DNA of 64,000 bases from a virus. Below are positions 16,540 to 27,300 of this stretch, piece after piece. The stretch spans positions 124,001 to 188,000 of the IMG/VR virus record IMGVR_UViG_3300047322_001237; one strand, 5' to 3'. The notes under the pieces are model-generated. The model was not told the DNA's origin. It ran no database searches and was given only the letters and a program-made list of their open reading frames with translations. Every line of letters begins with the position of its first letter. The stretch's first letter is position 1. Both the position numbers and the translations under genes were made by a program.

Positions 16540-17907
16540 TCATGCAAATGCTGCTTCGAGGTCTGCGATGCGAGCGCGTGCTCCGTCGAGCTGATCCGCC
16601 AGCTCCTTCACAGCTTCAATCAGTGGCGCGATCAACCCGATGTATGAGACGCCGAGCAGGTCTTTATGCCTTTTCAGGTCGTGTGTCACAGTGACCGCGT
16701 CGGGGAAGTGCGGTAGAACCTCTTGCGCGATCACCCCGTAATGCTTCTCGCCGCTCGCCCGGTAGGTGTAGGACACGCCGCGTATCTGGCGGATTTTCTC
16801 GAGCGATCCCTTGAGTGTCTTGATGTGCTTTTTCAAACGTTTATCAGAGCCATTCGTGCCCACGCCGGAAGCGGAGATCGTGTAGCGGCCGATCTCGGAT
16901 GTATTCGCGTTGTTCACGGTGCGGATGCACCAGCCACCCGTGCCGAGCCCCTGATTGACTGCAAGGTAACCTGCGCCATCACCGCTGCCGTCGTTCCATG
17001 AGAGCGTCACACCCTGCTGTGACAATCCCGCACCCCCGCCTGTGCCGTAACTCGATGTCACACGAAGATGCGGCATGACGATCTCCGAGTTGCTGGTCAC
17101 TGGCGAGTTGAAGACCGCGCTTGAATTGAACGTGACGCCTCCGGAAAAGGTTCCGCCACCGGTCCCAATCTTGCCAGCCAGCGCGTTGGACAGCCAGCCG
17201 CCCCACGCCGTACCGTAAACGTTGCCGTCCGTATTGAGGTAGGCGCCGCCCGTTCCGCCCGCGTACACCACCCCGCCGGAGGCGATCCAGCTCCGCGACG
17301 TAATGGTCCCTGCATCAGCCACTGTCAAATTGACCGCCGTGTTCGCACTGTTGACGAACTCGAGTGAGCTATTTGCGCTGTTCGATCGAATGAACGGCGC
17401 GTAGGATCCCGCCTGCAGCTTCAGATTGCTAAGCGTCGTGCTCGGATTGTAGATGTTGAGCCAGCCAGCCTGAAGGGTCAACGTACCTTGTCCGACGGTT
17501 CCCGAGATCCCTCCCGACGCTATCAAGCGCGCGTCGAAGTCCTGATTCACTCCCGAGCTATGGAAGTCGACGAACGGGGTAGAGACCGCCGTAGTTGAGC
17601 CAAGCTCAAGAGCGCCGCCAGTCGCATTGATTGGAGCGCTGAAGTAGCTTGCTGCATTCACTGTAAGTGTGCTACTCAACGTCGTAGTGCCAGTCACATT
17701 GAGCGTGCTACTTAGCTTAAGAGCGCCCGAGATTGAGCCAGTTCCGATAACCTGGAAGTCGTCGGTCCCGTTATCGGTTGTCGTGCCGATCAGCACGCGT
17801 CCGCCAGGGGACACCATCAGATTTCCAAATAACTTCGTTGGATCTGCGCTCGCTGCGGGTCCGAACAGATCAACGATCCGCGCGAGCATTTGAGGAGTGG
17901 TTGCCAT
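16540..17907 (-). CDS. Tail fibre with peptidase S74 chaperone domain, 455 aa
   Basis: N-terminus MATTPQMLARIVDLFGPAAS to GNLMVSPGGRVLIGTTTDNG is a second anchor type shared with the next two genes. A beta-rich shaft follows. From about residue 352 the C-terminus is an intramolecular chaperone of endosialidase type (peptidase S74): SDKRLKKHIKTL holds the Ser of autocleavage and the conserved Asp/Arg/Lys, then GVIAQEVLPHFPDAV and a terminal coiled coil. The chaperone trimerises the fibre and then cleaves itself off. Its ATG overlaps the previous stop by one base (TAATG). Confidence 0.9.
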   Translation of the reverse strand: MATTPQMLARIVDLFGPAASADPTKLFGNLMVSPGGRVLIGTTTDNGTDDFQVIGTGSISGALKLSSTLNVTGTTTLSSTLTVNAASYFSAPINATGGALELGSTTAVSTPFVDFHSSGVNQDFDARLIASGGISGTVGQGTLTLQAGWLNIYNPSTTLSNLKLQAGSYAPFIRSNSANSSLEFVNSANTAVNLTVADAGTITSRSWIASGGVVYAGGTGGAYLNTDGNVYGTAWGGWLSNALAGKIGTGGGTFSGGVTFNSSAVFNSPVTSNSEIVMPHLRVTSSYGTGGGAGLSQQGVTLSWNDGSGDGAGYLAVNQGLGTGGWCIRTVNNANTSEIGRYTISASGVGTNGSDKRLKKHIKTLKGSLEKIRQIRGVSYTYRASGEKHYGVIAQEVLPHFPDAVTVTHDLKRHKDLLGVSYIGLIAPLIEAVKELADQLDGARARIADLEAAFA

Positions 17908-19022
17908 TATTCGCTCCTGGTATTGCCAGCTTTAATTGCGTCAAGTTCAGTGCGGAGCGATGCGATAATTGCCGATTGCTTCTCCATCATTTCGCTCAGT
18001 TCCTTGATCGCGGCAAGTGCCAAAGGCGTCAGTTCGCTGTATCGGACTGCGAGGTAGCCCGACTCCCCTGTACTGACCGCTTCAGGGAGAACCTTCTGGA
18101 CGTCCTGCGCAATCACCCCAACGTACACCATGGAGTCGTTCGGCAGACCGCGCGCTTCCGAGTGGTCGTCTTCCGCCTTCCAGGTGTAACGAATCGTCCG
18201 AATCGCCTTTACCGAAGCCAACGCATCTGTTAAATCGCCTTGGATGTTCTTCAGTCGCTCGTCGGAATTGGCTGCCCACGCCGTACCCCCATAACTTATA
18301 AAACAGCCGGCTCCGACAGCGTTATAAACACAGAACGAGTCGCTCCCGTCCGGCCCAATGCTCCACGAGCTCGATGTATTGGTGTTGATAAGCGTGATTG
18401 GAAGGACAGTACTCTTGGCAGTGAGTCCACTGTTGAACGTCGAAGCAGCATTGAAAATCGGTGAAGCGCTGAAAGTCAGCACGCCCGCGATGGTCGAAGC
18501 GCCAACAGTATCGAGAAGCTGTCGCCACGCATACCACGTACCGTTGTAATAGGAACGGGTGTAGACGATGCCGCTGCTGTAAAGGGTGTAGCGCTGGTAG
18601 ATCATCACGCTCGACGCATACACTTCGAGCATACCTGCCAACGCTGCTGGGTAATGCGAGCCAGTACCCGCGTTTGCGTTCGACGACTGATGATAGATTC
18701 CCGGCGAAGTGAACGTGTTCAGATCGGTGGAGGCGCCAGTAATCGGAGTCCGCAAAGGGAGCGCGTTGGCGAGTACAAACGCGGTCGTCGCTGCGTTCGT
18801 GCTGTTGTCGTAGAGCGCCGGGGTCGCCGACTTAAGTGCGCCACTGATGTACACGCTGCCGTTGACTTGGAGCGCATCGGTGCCGTTGTCGGTCGTCGTG
18901 TGAATCAGCACGTTCCCTGCGGGCGACACCATCAGGTTCCCGTATAAAGCCGTCGGGCTGGCGAGCGCGACGGGCCCGAACAGATCTACCAATCGCGAAG
19001 ACAATTGAGAAGGAGTTGCCAT
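17907..19022 (-). CDS. Tail fibre with pyocin-knob-like and peptidase S74 domains, 371 aa
   Basis: Anchor type 2 at the N-terminus (LVDLFGPVALASPTALYGNL). Residues about 100-170 (DLNTFTSPGIYHQ to YYNGTWYAWRQL) match the knob domain of pyocin and phage tail fibres. From about 253, SDERLKNIQGDL with GVIAQDVQKVLPEAV is an S74 chaperone; the terminal helix is charged (EKQSAIIASLRTELDAIKAG). Part of the four-gene unit from 21240 to 16540; no strong ribosome site, so coupling to the upstream gene 7 nt away is likely. Confidence 0.9.
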   Translation of the reverse strand: MATPSQLSSRLVDLFGPVALASPTALYGNLMVSPAGNVLIHTTTDNGTDALQVNGSVYISGALKSATPALYDNSTNAATTAFVLANALPLRTPITGASTDLNTFTSPGIYHQSSNANAGTGSHYPAALAGMLEVYASSVMIYQRYTLYSSGIVYTRSYYNGTWYAWRQLLDTVGASTIAGVLTFSASPIFNAASTFNSGLTAKSTVLPITLINTNTSSSWSIGPDGSDSFCVYNAVGAGCFISYGGTAWAANSDERLKNIQGDLTDALASVKAIRTIRYTWKAEDDHSEARGLPNDSMVYVGVIAQDVQKVLPEAVSTGESGYLAVRYSELTPLALAAIKELSEMMEKQSAIIASLRTELDAIKAGNTRSE

Positions 19023-19029
19023 AATGCGC

Positions 19030-20448
19030 TTAATTAAGCAGTTGCTTGAGCCGTGCTATCTCGGTGGTCTGTGCATCGACCTTCTTGTTCAATGCTTGCA
19101 GCGCGGCGGTTAGATAGGCTGTCATGGCCTGGTAGTTCACTGACTGGTAGTCTGGCTCCAGGTGATCGACTTCTTCCGGCGGCGCATAGCCTGCCGGCTC
19201 TTCACCTGGTGCATGTGGCGTGGTATCTCCGACCAACTTCCGCACCTTCCGCATTGCGTCTTTCTCGCCTCGCACAATGAGCGGGAAATGCTCCTGAAGT
19301 TCGTGCGCGATGAACCCGGGCTGACGTGTGTGAAGTTCTGGGTTGTCAGATCGATCGAACTCCGTCGGTCGCACCTTCATCAGACGGGCGAGCACGTCAT
19401 CGGGTTGAAGGCTCTCGATGTTGGTCTTGACGCGGTAGTCCGAGAAGGTGGTGGGGCTGCCCGCGAAGGTGCTGTTCCCGCCGTCGTAGAACATGAAGCT
19501 ATTGGCGTTACTCGGGAACTGGAAGGAGATCTGAGGGGTGCCGGATGTGCTTCCACCTTCGTACGCCGTGATTGCGGCCAGATGACGCGCTCCCCAGTGC
19601 GTCCATCGCACACCCATGTAAGCTGACGCCGGATTCGGACAATCGACCTGCAAAGCGGTCGTTGACGATCCACTCCAATTGGCCCAACTTGTTCCGTTGT
19701 CCCCGTTTGCACGAAACACTCCGGTCCCGATTCCAATCTTTGTGGAAATCACCCCCCCGGTAAGGCTAACCAACGCGTCCGTTCTGGAAATTTGCAACGC
19801 TGTGTCGACCCACGTGCCGGCATCGTTGTAGCGAGCGATGGCAAAGATACTTCCCGCATTGCTTCCTGATTCTGTTGTGCCATCACACATCAATCCCCAT
19901 CGCGCTGCACCAGCCGTTTGAAAGTAAATGACTTTCGGCTGATTAACCGGCCCATTCATGTAGTTGTTCAGGGCGCCCGATGTGATCACCTGGTTGATGT
20001 TGCCATTCAGCGTGGTATTGCCCGTTGCCGAGAGAACACCCGTGACCGCCAACCCTTTGTAGATACTTGTCAGACCGGAAGCGCGATTGATACCGATGAT
20101 TTGCGTCTGAGTCGAGCCGTTGTCGGCCACGGAATTCAAACCAAAGTTCGAACCGGCATTACTGCCTGTCTCAGCCGTGTTTTCCTTGTAGATCGTCCAT
20201 CGCGTCTTGCCGCTGTTGCTGAAGTACAGAGTCGCGTAATTCGACCCGTAATCGATGGTGAACGCCTGAGTCTTCGCGGCGCCAGCGATGTTAAGCGCTA
20301 CGCTGTTATCATCCGTTGTCGTCTTGATCAGCACGTTGCCGTTTGGCGAAACCATCAAGTTGCCGTACAGCTTGGTCGGATCCCATGTAGCCTGTGGACC
20401 AAACAGGCCGACGAGACGCGAAAGCGCGTCTTGTACGCTCATTACCAT
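19030..20448 (-). CDS. Tail fibre with peptidase S74 chaperone domain, 472 aa
   Basis: Anchor type 2 (ALSRLVGLFGPQATWDPTKL). The shaft has repeated strand motifs ending in a tip, then from about residue 335 an S74 domain of the SDYRVKTNIESL / PGFIAHELQEHFPLIV type, with an insertion rich in Pro and Glu before the terminal coiled coil (KKVDAQTTEIARLKQLLN). The S74 subtype matches that of the 3125-aa fibre rather than its two neighbours, which suggests domain swapping. Confidence 0.9.
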   Translation of the reverse strand: MVMSVQDALSRLVGLFGPQATWDPTKLYGNLMVSPNGNVLIKTTTDDNSVALNIAGAAKTQAFTIDYGSNYATLYFSNSGKTRWTIYKENTAETGSNAGSNFGLNSVADNGSTQTQIIGINRASGLTSIYKGLAVTGVLSATGNTTLNGNINQVITSGALNNYMNGPVNQPKVIYFQTAGAARWGLMCDGTTESGSNAGSIFAIARYNDAGTWVDTALQISRTDALVSLTGGVISTKIGIGTGVFRANGDNGTSWANWSGSSTTALQVDCPNPASAYMGVRWTHWGARHLAAITAYEGGSTSGTPQISFQFPSNANSFMFYDGGNSTFAGSPTTFSDYRVKTNIESLQPDDVLARLMKVRPTEFDRSDNPELHTRQPGFIAHELQEHFPLIVRGEKDAMRKVRKLVGDTTPHAPGEEPAGYAPPEEVDHLEPDYQSVNYQAMTAYLTAALQALNKKVDAQTTEIARLKQLLN

Positions 20449-20469
20449 TTCAAACCTGCTCAGGAAGGA

Positions 20470-21240
20470 TTAAGCGAGCCCCGGGACGGATATACCGCCG
20501 GTTTGGCTACCGTTGGTTACGAGGTTGCCCCCCGTGTAGATCGCGGACACGTTGGCGAACTGTCCGTTGTATATGCGGAAGCTGTAGATGAGCGCGCCGT
20601 CTGAGCAGCCATCGTCGCTCTGCGCGCTTGAGGCGCTAGGGTTGGCGACGGAATTGACGAATGTGCCGCAATACTGTTCGATCGCGGGCGCCTGTCTGGC
20701 GACACCCATCGCGAGATACGCGCCTCGATAGGGGACGGAGCCACTGATGACGGAACTCACACCACCAAAGAGGGAGGTCATCGCGCTCGTCAGTTGCGAC
20801 GCATTCGTTTGCGGCTCGTCGTAGGTGCAGACAATGTACGGCGTGCCAGACGCGATCCCATTCAACGCCGCTATCAAGTTCTGCGTCGCACTGCCTGCAT
20901 TCGCGTAGTTGGTGCCGTCGCCGAACACGTCGTAAGTTTGTGTGGTGAGTACGTTGCCCCATTTATCGAACGTGACGAGCGTGTATGAGCGACCACTGGA
21001 CCCACTGACCCGAGGACCGTTCTCCCAAACACCTATGTTTCCGGCATTGCCGCCCGATACTCCTAAGGACTGGTATAGTCCAAGCGAATAGACCTTGTAG
21101 GTGTTGCCGCCGTGGAATTGCTGCCATGTGCCGTTGTTATTGACGAAGGCCCGCTTGACCAGTGACCAGTTGTTACTGTTCTTCGCGTAGATGTTTTTGA
21201 CCTCATCCCAGGTGCCGCTTTGGTTGCTATATGCGCCCAT
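20470..21240 (-). CDS. Tail protein with ILEI-like (PANDER/FAM3) domain, 256 aa
   Basis: The N-terminal 45 residues contain two W-x-x-V-K-x-x-Y/F repeats (TWDEVKNIYAKN, NWSLVKRAFVNN). Residues about 55-225 follow the interleukin-like EMT-inducer pattern: RSYTLVTFDKWGNV, TQTYDVFGD, NLIAALNGIASGTPYIVCTY, then PYRGAYLAMGV. This domain occurs in tail fibres of several Gram-negative phages and probably binds carbohydrate. Start is MGAYSNQSG. First gene of a unit; a TATGA motif lies 28 nt upstream. Confidence 0.75.
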   Translation of the reverse strand: MGAYSNQSGTWDEVKNIYAKNSNNWSLVKRAFVNNNGTWQQFHGGNTYKVYSLGLYQSLGVSGGNAGNIGVWENGPRVSGSSGRSYTLVTFDKWGNVLTTQTYDVFGDGTNYANAGSATQNLIAALNGIASGTPYIVCTYDEPQTNASQLTSAMTSLFGGVSSVISGSVPYRGAYLAMGVARQAPAIEQYCGTFVNSVANPSASSAQSDDGCSDGALIYSFRIYNGQFANVSAIYTGGNLVTNGSQTGGISVPGLA

Positions 21241-21263
21241 GGTTGAACCCCGAAATAAAAGAG

Positions 21264-21278
21264 ACTTCATAAAATTCG
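21264..21278 (-). promoter_or_regulatory. AATTTTATGA motif, putative late promoter
   Basis: Minus strand CCCGAATTTTATGAAG, 28 nt before the ILEI-domain gene. An AAATATTCC stretch just upstream resembles the AT-rich motif at 5538 and 58874. Confidence 0.5.
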
Positions 21279-21296
21279 GGAATATTTGATTGACGA

Positions 21297-21337
21297 CATA
21301 GGCTCCTCACCCGGGTTACCCTGGGTGAGGAGCTATG
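21297..21337 (-). terminator. CATA-stem-loop-TATG element (terminator)
   Basis: Minus strand CATAGCTCCTCACCC, loop, GGGTGAGGAGCCTATGTCGTC. The 10-bp GC-rich stem is bounded by CATA and TATG. It closes the 3125-aa fibre gene. Confidence 0.75.
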
Positions 21338-21372
21338 CCCTAATGGGCAGCCTTAGATTTTTTGTTGACCCA

Positions 21373-24300
21373 TCAGTGACGCTTCAGTGCATCGACTTCC
21401 TTGCGCAGTGCTGCGACTTCAGCGCGCGATGCTCTCAGTTCCACCGTCAATTCCTGCAACGCCGCAGTGAGCACCGGCACCAGCTTCGAGTAGTCCACCT
21501 GCTGGATGAGCATCTCCTCTCGCACATCCAAGACATCTTCCGGCTTGATGTCCGCGGGATCATGTCCTTCCGCCAGCTCGACGTGGTGCCAGACCGCATC
21601 TTTCTCGCCAGTCACCGCATGCGGCACGTGTTCTGCGAGCTCGTGCGCGAGGAAGCCCTCGTGCTCGCGCTGTTCCGGGTCGTGCTTGAAAGCGTACTTC
21701 GATGGCTTGAGGGCCATCACGCGCTCCAATGCACTGTCCAGCCGGACGACCTTATGCTTCAGACGGTAGTCCGATGTCGTGTTGAACGCGGTTGCAGACG
21801 TTGAGACGGTGATACTTCCCGCCGCCGCGTTACTGCTGTTGAGGAAGACGATTGCGCTCGTAGATGCGCCGCCCTCGCTACCATTCACATACACCGTGCC
21901 ATAACCCGTGCCGTTTGCATGGCCCTGGATCAAGTGACGAATGGAGTTAAGCGACGTGGACGTCGTCAACAGTCCCGACCCGTACGAACCAGCAGTGTAT
22001 GCACTGGTCGCTGCAATCAAGATGTGACCGCCAGTGTCGATCCGCATCCGCTCTGCTCCGCCCACCGAAAAGGCGAGGGGCAATGTGGTTCCCGTCCCGA
22101 CGGCACTCGAGCCTAGCGACGCGAGGCTTCCATCCAAAATCGACATCTGAACGATCGAGGCATTGGTAGGGTCCGACTTCGACCATACCGTGAAATTTCC
22201 CGACCCTCCAGAAGCCGTCGGTGCAAGTGCGCCAACGCTCGTACCCGTGCCGCTTCCACTCTGGAACATGACGCGGTTTGCATAAGTCGTATTCGCGAAA
22301 TCACCGGTGATCCGGTTGCCCGTTCCCACAAAGCTCAGATTGCCAGCGATCTGCTGTGAGCCACCTGTGTTCTCCAGAAGGACCCATGCACCCAAGGTCG
22401 AGTTCCACATCACCTCGACAAATCCGCCCGCTACGAATTCGCCGCCCGACAACGCTATGTGACCGTTACCGTAGATCGGCTTTGCTGCGCCACCGTTGAC
22501 CGATAGGGTCGACGCCCCCGTGTTACCGTGAGCGATCTGAAACGACAGCACCATGCCATTGACCAACGTTCCAATCGTCGGCAGGTAACTGACCGCGTAC
22601 GCGTTAGCGACGCCCGTGTCGTTCGCAAAGGACAACGAACAGTTCTGGACCTGCGTTTGCAGCGCTGAGCCGCTAAACGACACCGGCTGAAGCATGATCA
22701 GCGTGTAGACATCTGTCGCCTCTGCTGCTCCAGTCGCGAGTGTCGCCGTGGTTCCACCGTTGAAGGTGAAGTCCACACCCGGCGTTAAAAAGCTCCCGTT
22801 TTCGACGATCCACAGGAACCCGGCTGGTGTCGAAACGGGCAGGGTAAGGCTGGTTGCCCCTGCCGCAATCGTTACGTTCGTCACCGTCGGCTGCACTACG
22901 TTACTGGCCTGGAACAGCACGCCGGACATGACGGAGTAACTGGTCATGCCATCTGCCGCCGTGGCAAGAGTAATGCTGTTGCCCGTCGTCGCCGTGTAGC
23001 TCGCATTCGGATCCAACCACGAACCGTTCGCGAACACCTGCACCTGGTTCAAGCCGTACTGCTGGCAAGCGAAGCTAGTTGCGCCCGCCGGCGGTGTGTA
23101 CGTCATCACCGTCGGATTCGCCGCAAGGTACGCACTGGTCTGGGTCGTGCCATCCGGGAAGGTCAGGCCGTTTCCGGAACCGCTGATGCCGATATTACCG
23201 CCCACCTGTAATTGGTTCACACCGTCATCGACGAGACCAACACCAAGTCCAAAACGGCCGCTCTGCCAGAACCGGCCAGTCGTAGCGTTCAGGAGCTTAA
23301 AGTTGATGGCCACAGAACCGTTCGTCGGCAACGTGCCCGACTCATCCGTCGTCGCATGGATGTAAATCGGTTTGGCCGCCGTAGACGGCGAGTACCCGAC
23401 GATTTTGTGGTCATTCGGTGCGTTCGAATCGAGGCCGGTGTTGGTCCCGATTGCGATGTATTGCAACGCTTGACCGTTCCGAACAACCGACAGGCCGTGA
23501 CCTCCAGTGCTCGGCGTCGCGATTTGCACTTTCCCGTTGGCATAATCGGTCGTGGAACCGATCTGCAGCTGTCCGTTCAGGTAGTTCGACGCCGACCCGT
23601 CCATGTACAGGTTCCACTTGCTCGTCCCGTTCGCCATCTTGCCGCGATAGGCGATGTTCGTGGTCGCTGCACTTGTATCCTGCGCGTCAAACGCCTGATA
23701 GGTGGTGATTGCCGAACCGGTGCCGAGCGTGGGCGCGCTCGCAATGAAGCCGTACAGGTTCGACATGGTGAATGACGCCGCCTGCAGCTTGGGCGCCGAC
23801 ATGAACGTGTAGCCGTTCGACGTCGCAGCGGAGTTGTACTCCTGCGTGAAGTAGAAGCCGTATTGCGAGGTACCCGTACCCGGCGCAGCGCCGTTGGCGT
23901 AATAGGCCACGCTTGACGAGAGCGATGCTCCGTTGCCAACTGCCATGTAGCCATCGCCGTGAAATGCGAGGCCGATTGCACCAAACACACCGGTATTTGT
24001 GCCGGGATCGTTCGCGATGAACAGCCCACCGGCGTTGTGCATCATCCGGGTGTTCTTTGCTCCCGCGCTCAGATCGATGAACTGAATCGTCGGCTGGTAG
24101 CTTTCGATGCTCACTCCGCCACCCGTGCCGCTCTTGTTGTCCATCACGCGCAACGTGGGTGCGTTCAGCACCGGAGCCGACGCCGCCGAAATTCCATTCG
24201 GGTTGATCTGCACTTCCGACGCCCCGTCGTCGATTATCGTGCCAATTAGGACTCGACCACCCCACGGCGCGAGCCCGACCGGATACTTCGATGTGTTGCC

Positions 24301-27300
24301 GCTGTTATAGCTCTCGATGCTCAGGCCCGAGAAGCTGCTGCCGGTAGTCAAGCTTCCGAATATCGTGCCGGCGCTATTGCTCAGCGTCATTCCCTGGGAT
24401 GAGACTGACGTGAATGAGGCAGTCCCATTCACTTGAAGCAAGTGTGAGCCATCGTCCGTGCTCGTGCCGATCAGCACACGACCCGAGTCATGGACCCGCA
24501 TGCGAGAGATCGGTCCAGTGCTGCCCGCCGTAGTGGTGCGGAACTCCAAGTACGCGCCCGCCGCGGTACCGGAGAACGTCTCGACTGCCGTCGCACTGAC
24601 ATACGCAGACTGGGTGATCGACGTGCCGTTCGAGCCATTGAAGGACACGCGACCCAACTCGTCGCCAGCGATGACTGCGCCTTGCGCGCCTACGGTCGTG
24701 CCGCGCGATTTACCGATGCCGATACCCGCGCAGAGCGCGTCTGCACTAAACCGCGCCGTGTTGATGAAGGAGTCGTTACCGACGCCGAAGTTTTGAATGC
24801 CCGCAATGCTCGTGTAGCCGTTCGCAACGTCAACACTGCCGCCTCGGTAAAAGCGACCCGAGATCGCGGCGGTACCCGTCACCTGCAACTGGTTCGCGCC
24901 GTCGTCCGCCGTGCCGACCAAGAAACGACCGGTCTGCGTGATCGATGCGCGCTGCACTCCAAGCGTCGAGAACGTGATACCGACAGCTCCCGCTGTAGGC
25001 GTCGTGTTGCTCGCGTCCGTCGTCGCATTGAAGTTCAGGTTCTTCGCATTGCCCGACGCACTGTACGAATCGATCTTGTTTTGGTTCGTCGCGTCTGGCG
25101 ACGCACCGATTGAGATGTACTGCGTGGTCGAGTTATTGCGGAACACCGAGAGGCCATAGCCAGTTACCGGGCCATTGATCTGCACTTGGCTCGAACCGTC
25201 GTCGGTCGAGGTACCCACGAGCAGGCGCCCCGCGCTGACGAGCCGCATCGCCTCGATACCCGCGGTCCTGAATAGCATCGCGCCCGCGTTGGTCGTGCCG
25301 GATCCGTAGACAGCGAGGGCAGGTCCGTTCGCGTTGCTGAAGCCATACACGCCGGAGTTGCCCGTGGCTGACGTCTGCATGTAGAAGTTGCCTGCAGACA
25401 TCGACCCGCCGATCTGAACCGGCGTGCTGCCGTCGTCCGTGACATTGCCCAGCAAAACCCGACCGCCAGCAGGCATGATCGTCATCTTGTCGAGCGTGTA
25501 GCTGCTGGCCGTGCGATAGACCTGCCACGCATACGTTGATGCCGAGTAAGCATCGTTGATCGACCGGAAGCCTGCGACTCCAGACGCGCCTGTCGTCACC
25601 AATTCCCACATCTTCTGGTCAGCCGCCATCCCCGCTTGATAGAGACTGAGCGATGTCTGACCTGTGCCGCTGCCGTTCGTCGCCTTGAGTGCCGAAGACG
25701 ATCCGGTACCGGTTACCGCTCCGGTGAAGGTCGGGCCGCTCGCGAGCGCGGCGTAGTTGCCCGGTGTGAAGTTGCCCGCGTTCCACACCTGCTGCCCATT
25801 GACGTACAGCTGCCCGTTGGGCATGTTGTACGACGTGCCGTCGAAATAAACGTAGTGCGAGCCGCCACTATCGAGATAGATCACCCCCTTGCTGTTACTA
25901 CCGGCATATCCGTACGAGTAGATAGTGCCGTTCGTCGACGTAAGACCCGGTGCCGAGACCGCGCCGGTGAATGTTGCGCCCGAGAGTGCCGCCTTCCCAG
26001 CGAGGTTGTTCGTCATCGTGGTGGCGAAGTTGGGATCATCGCCCAATGCCGACGCCAGCTCGTTCAACGTATCCAGCGCGCCGGGCGCGCTCGCAATCAG
26101 ATTGCTGACCAACGTCTGCACGAACGCCGTGTTGGCCGCGTTCAGCGAGTTGTCCGTCGCCGCCATCGTGGGTACCGACACGCTGCCCGTGAAGCTGACT
26201 GCGCCGCTAAACTTGCCTCCGCCTGTCACCTGCAGCGCAGTCGAACCATCATCGGTCCCGCCCCCGATCACCGCACGGCTGGTGAACACCCCCAAAGGCG
26301 CCGTCACCGACACGCTGTAGCTGGGAGAGCTTTGATCCGAATACAGGGTGGTGCGCCATGTGCTTCCGCTCCACGTGTACATGGCCTTGTCGTTCACGTT
26401 CATCGTGACCGATGCACCAAAGTCCGCAGTATCCGTTCCGTTGGGCTTAACGGACCAGGTTCCCAACATGACATCCAAGAACACCGCCGCGCCCGCTTGC
26501 AGCGTCGACCCGGCAGGGAGGGTCGTGGTGTTACTCGCGCCGGTCAGATTCAGTGACGTGTATGCACCCGCGTAGGTGCTGTCCATCGTCACGCCCGTCG
26601 TCGTGATCGGCTTGACGCCGTTGAACTGCAGACCGGACACCGACGACACCGTGTAGATGCCGGCACTGCCGTCGCAGAACAACTGCATCGCCTTGCCTTG
26701 CGGCACGGAGACCGATGCGCTTCCGCCAGTCATGCTCACCGTCACCTGATAGGCTCCGGTCGTGGCGTTCTCCAAGATGAACGGGTGAGAAGTGGCCGGA
26801 CAAACCACCGTCGCATTGCTCGAGAGCGCGCCCTTGACGATCACGATGCCGTTCGAATACTGCGTTGCCGTGAGGGTCGTGCTGCCGCCCGTCGTGTTCA
26901 GCGTGTAGATGCCATTCAGGTTGATCTGAACGTTCTGCGCATTCGTTGCCGCAGTTTGGGCAGCCGTGGCTGAGTTCGCCGCGTTCGTTGCACTTGTGCC
27001 CGCGTTCGATGCCGATGTCGAAGCAGCGGAAGCGCTGCTCGAAGCGTTCGAAGCGGAAGTGCTGGCGTCGCTTGCCGATGTGCTGGCCTGGTTCGCATAG
27101 TACTTCGCGGAGTAGCTTGTTCCATCCACCGTACCGGAGGCTTGGGAAGCCCAGTTCTGTGCCGTGGTGACGCTCGTAGCCGCATTGCTTGCACTGGTGC
27201 TCGCGGCGCTGGCGCTGCTGCTCGCGTTCGATGCCGATGTACTGGCATTGCCGGCCGAAGTGCTAGCCTGCTGAGCGTAGTAATAGGCCGAGTAGTAACT

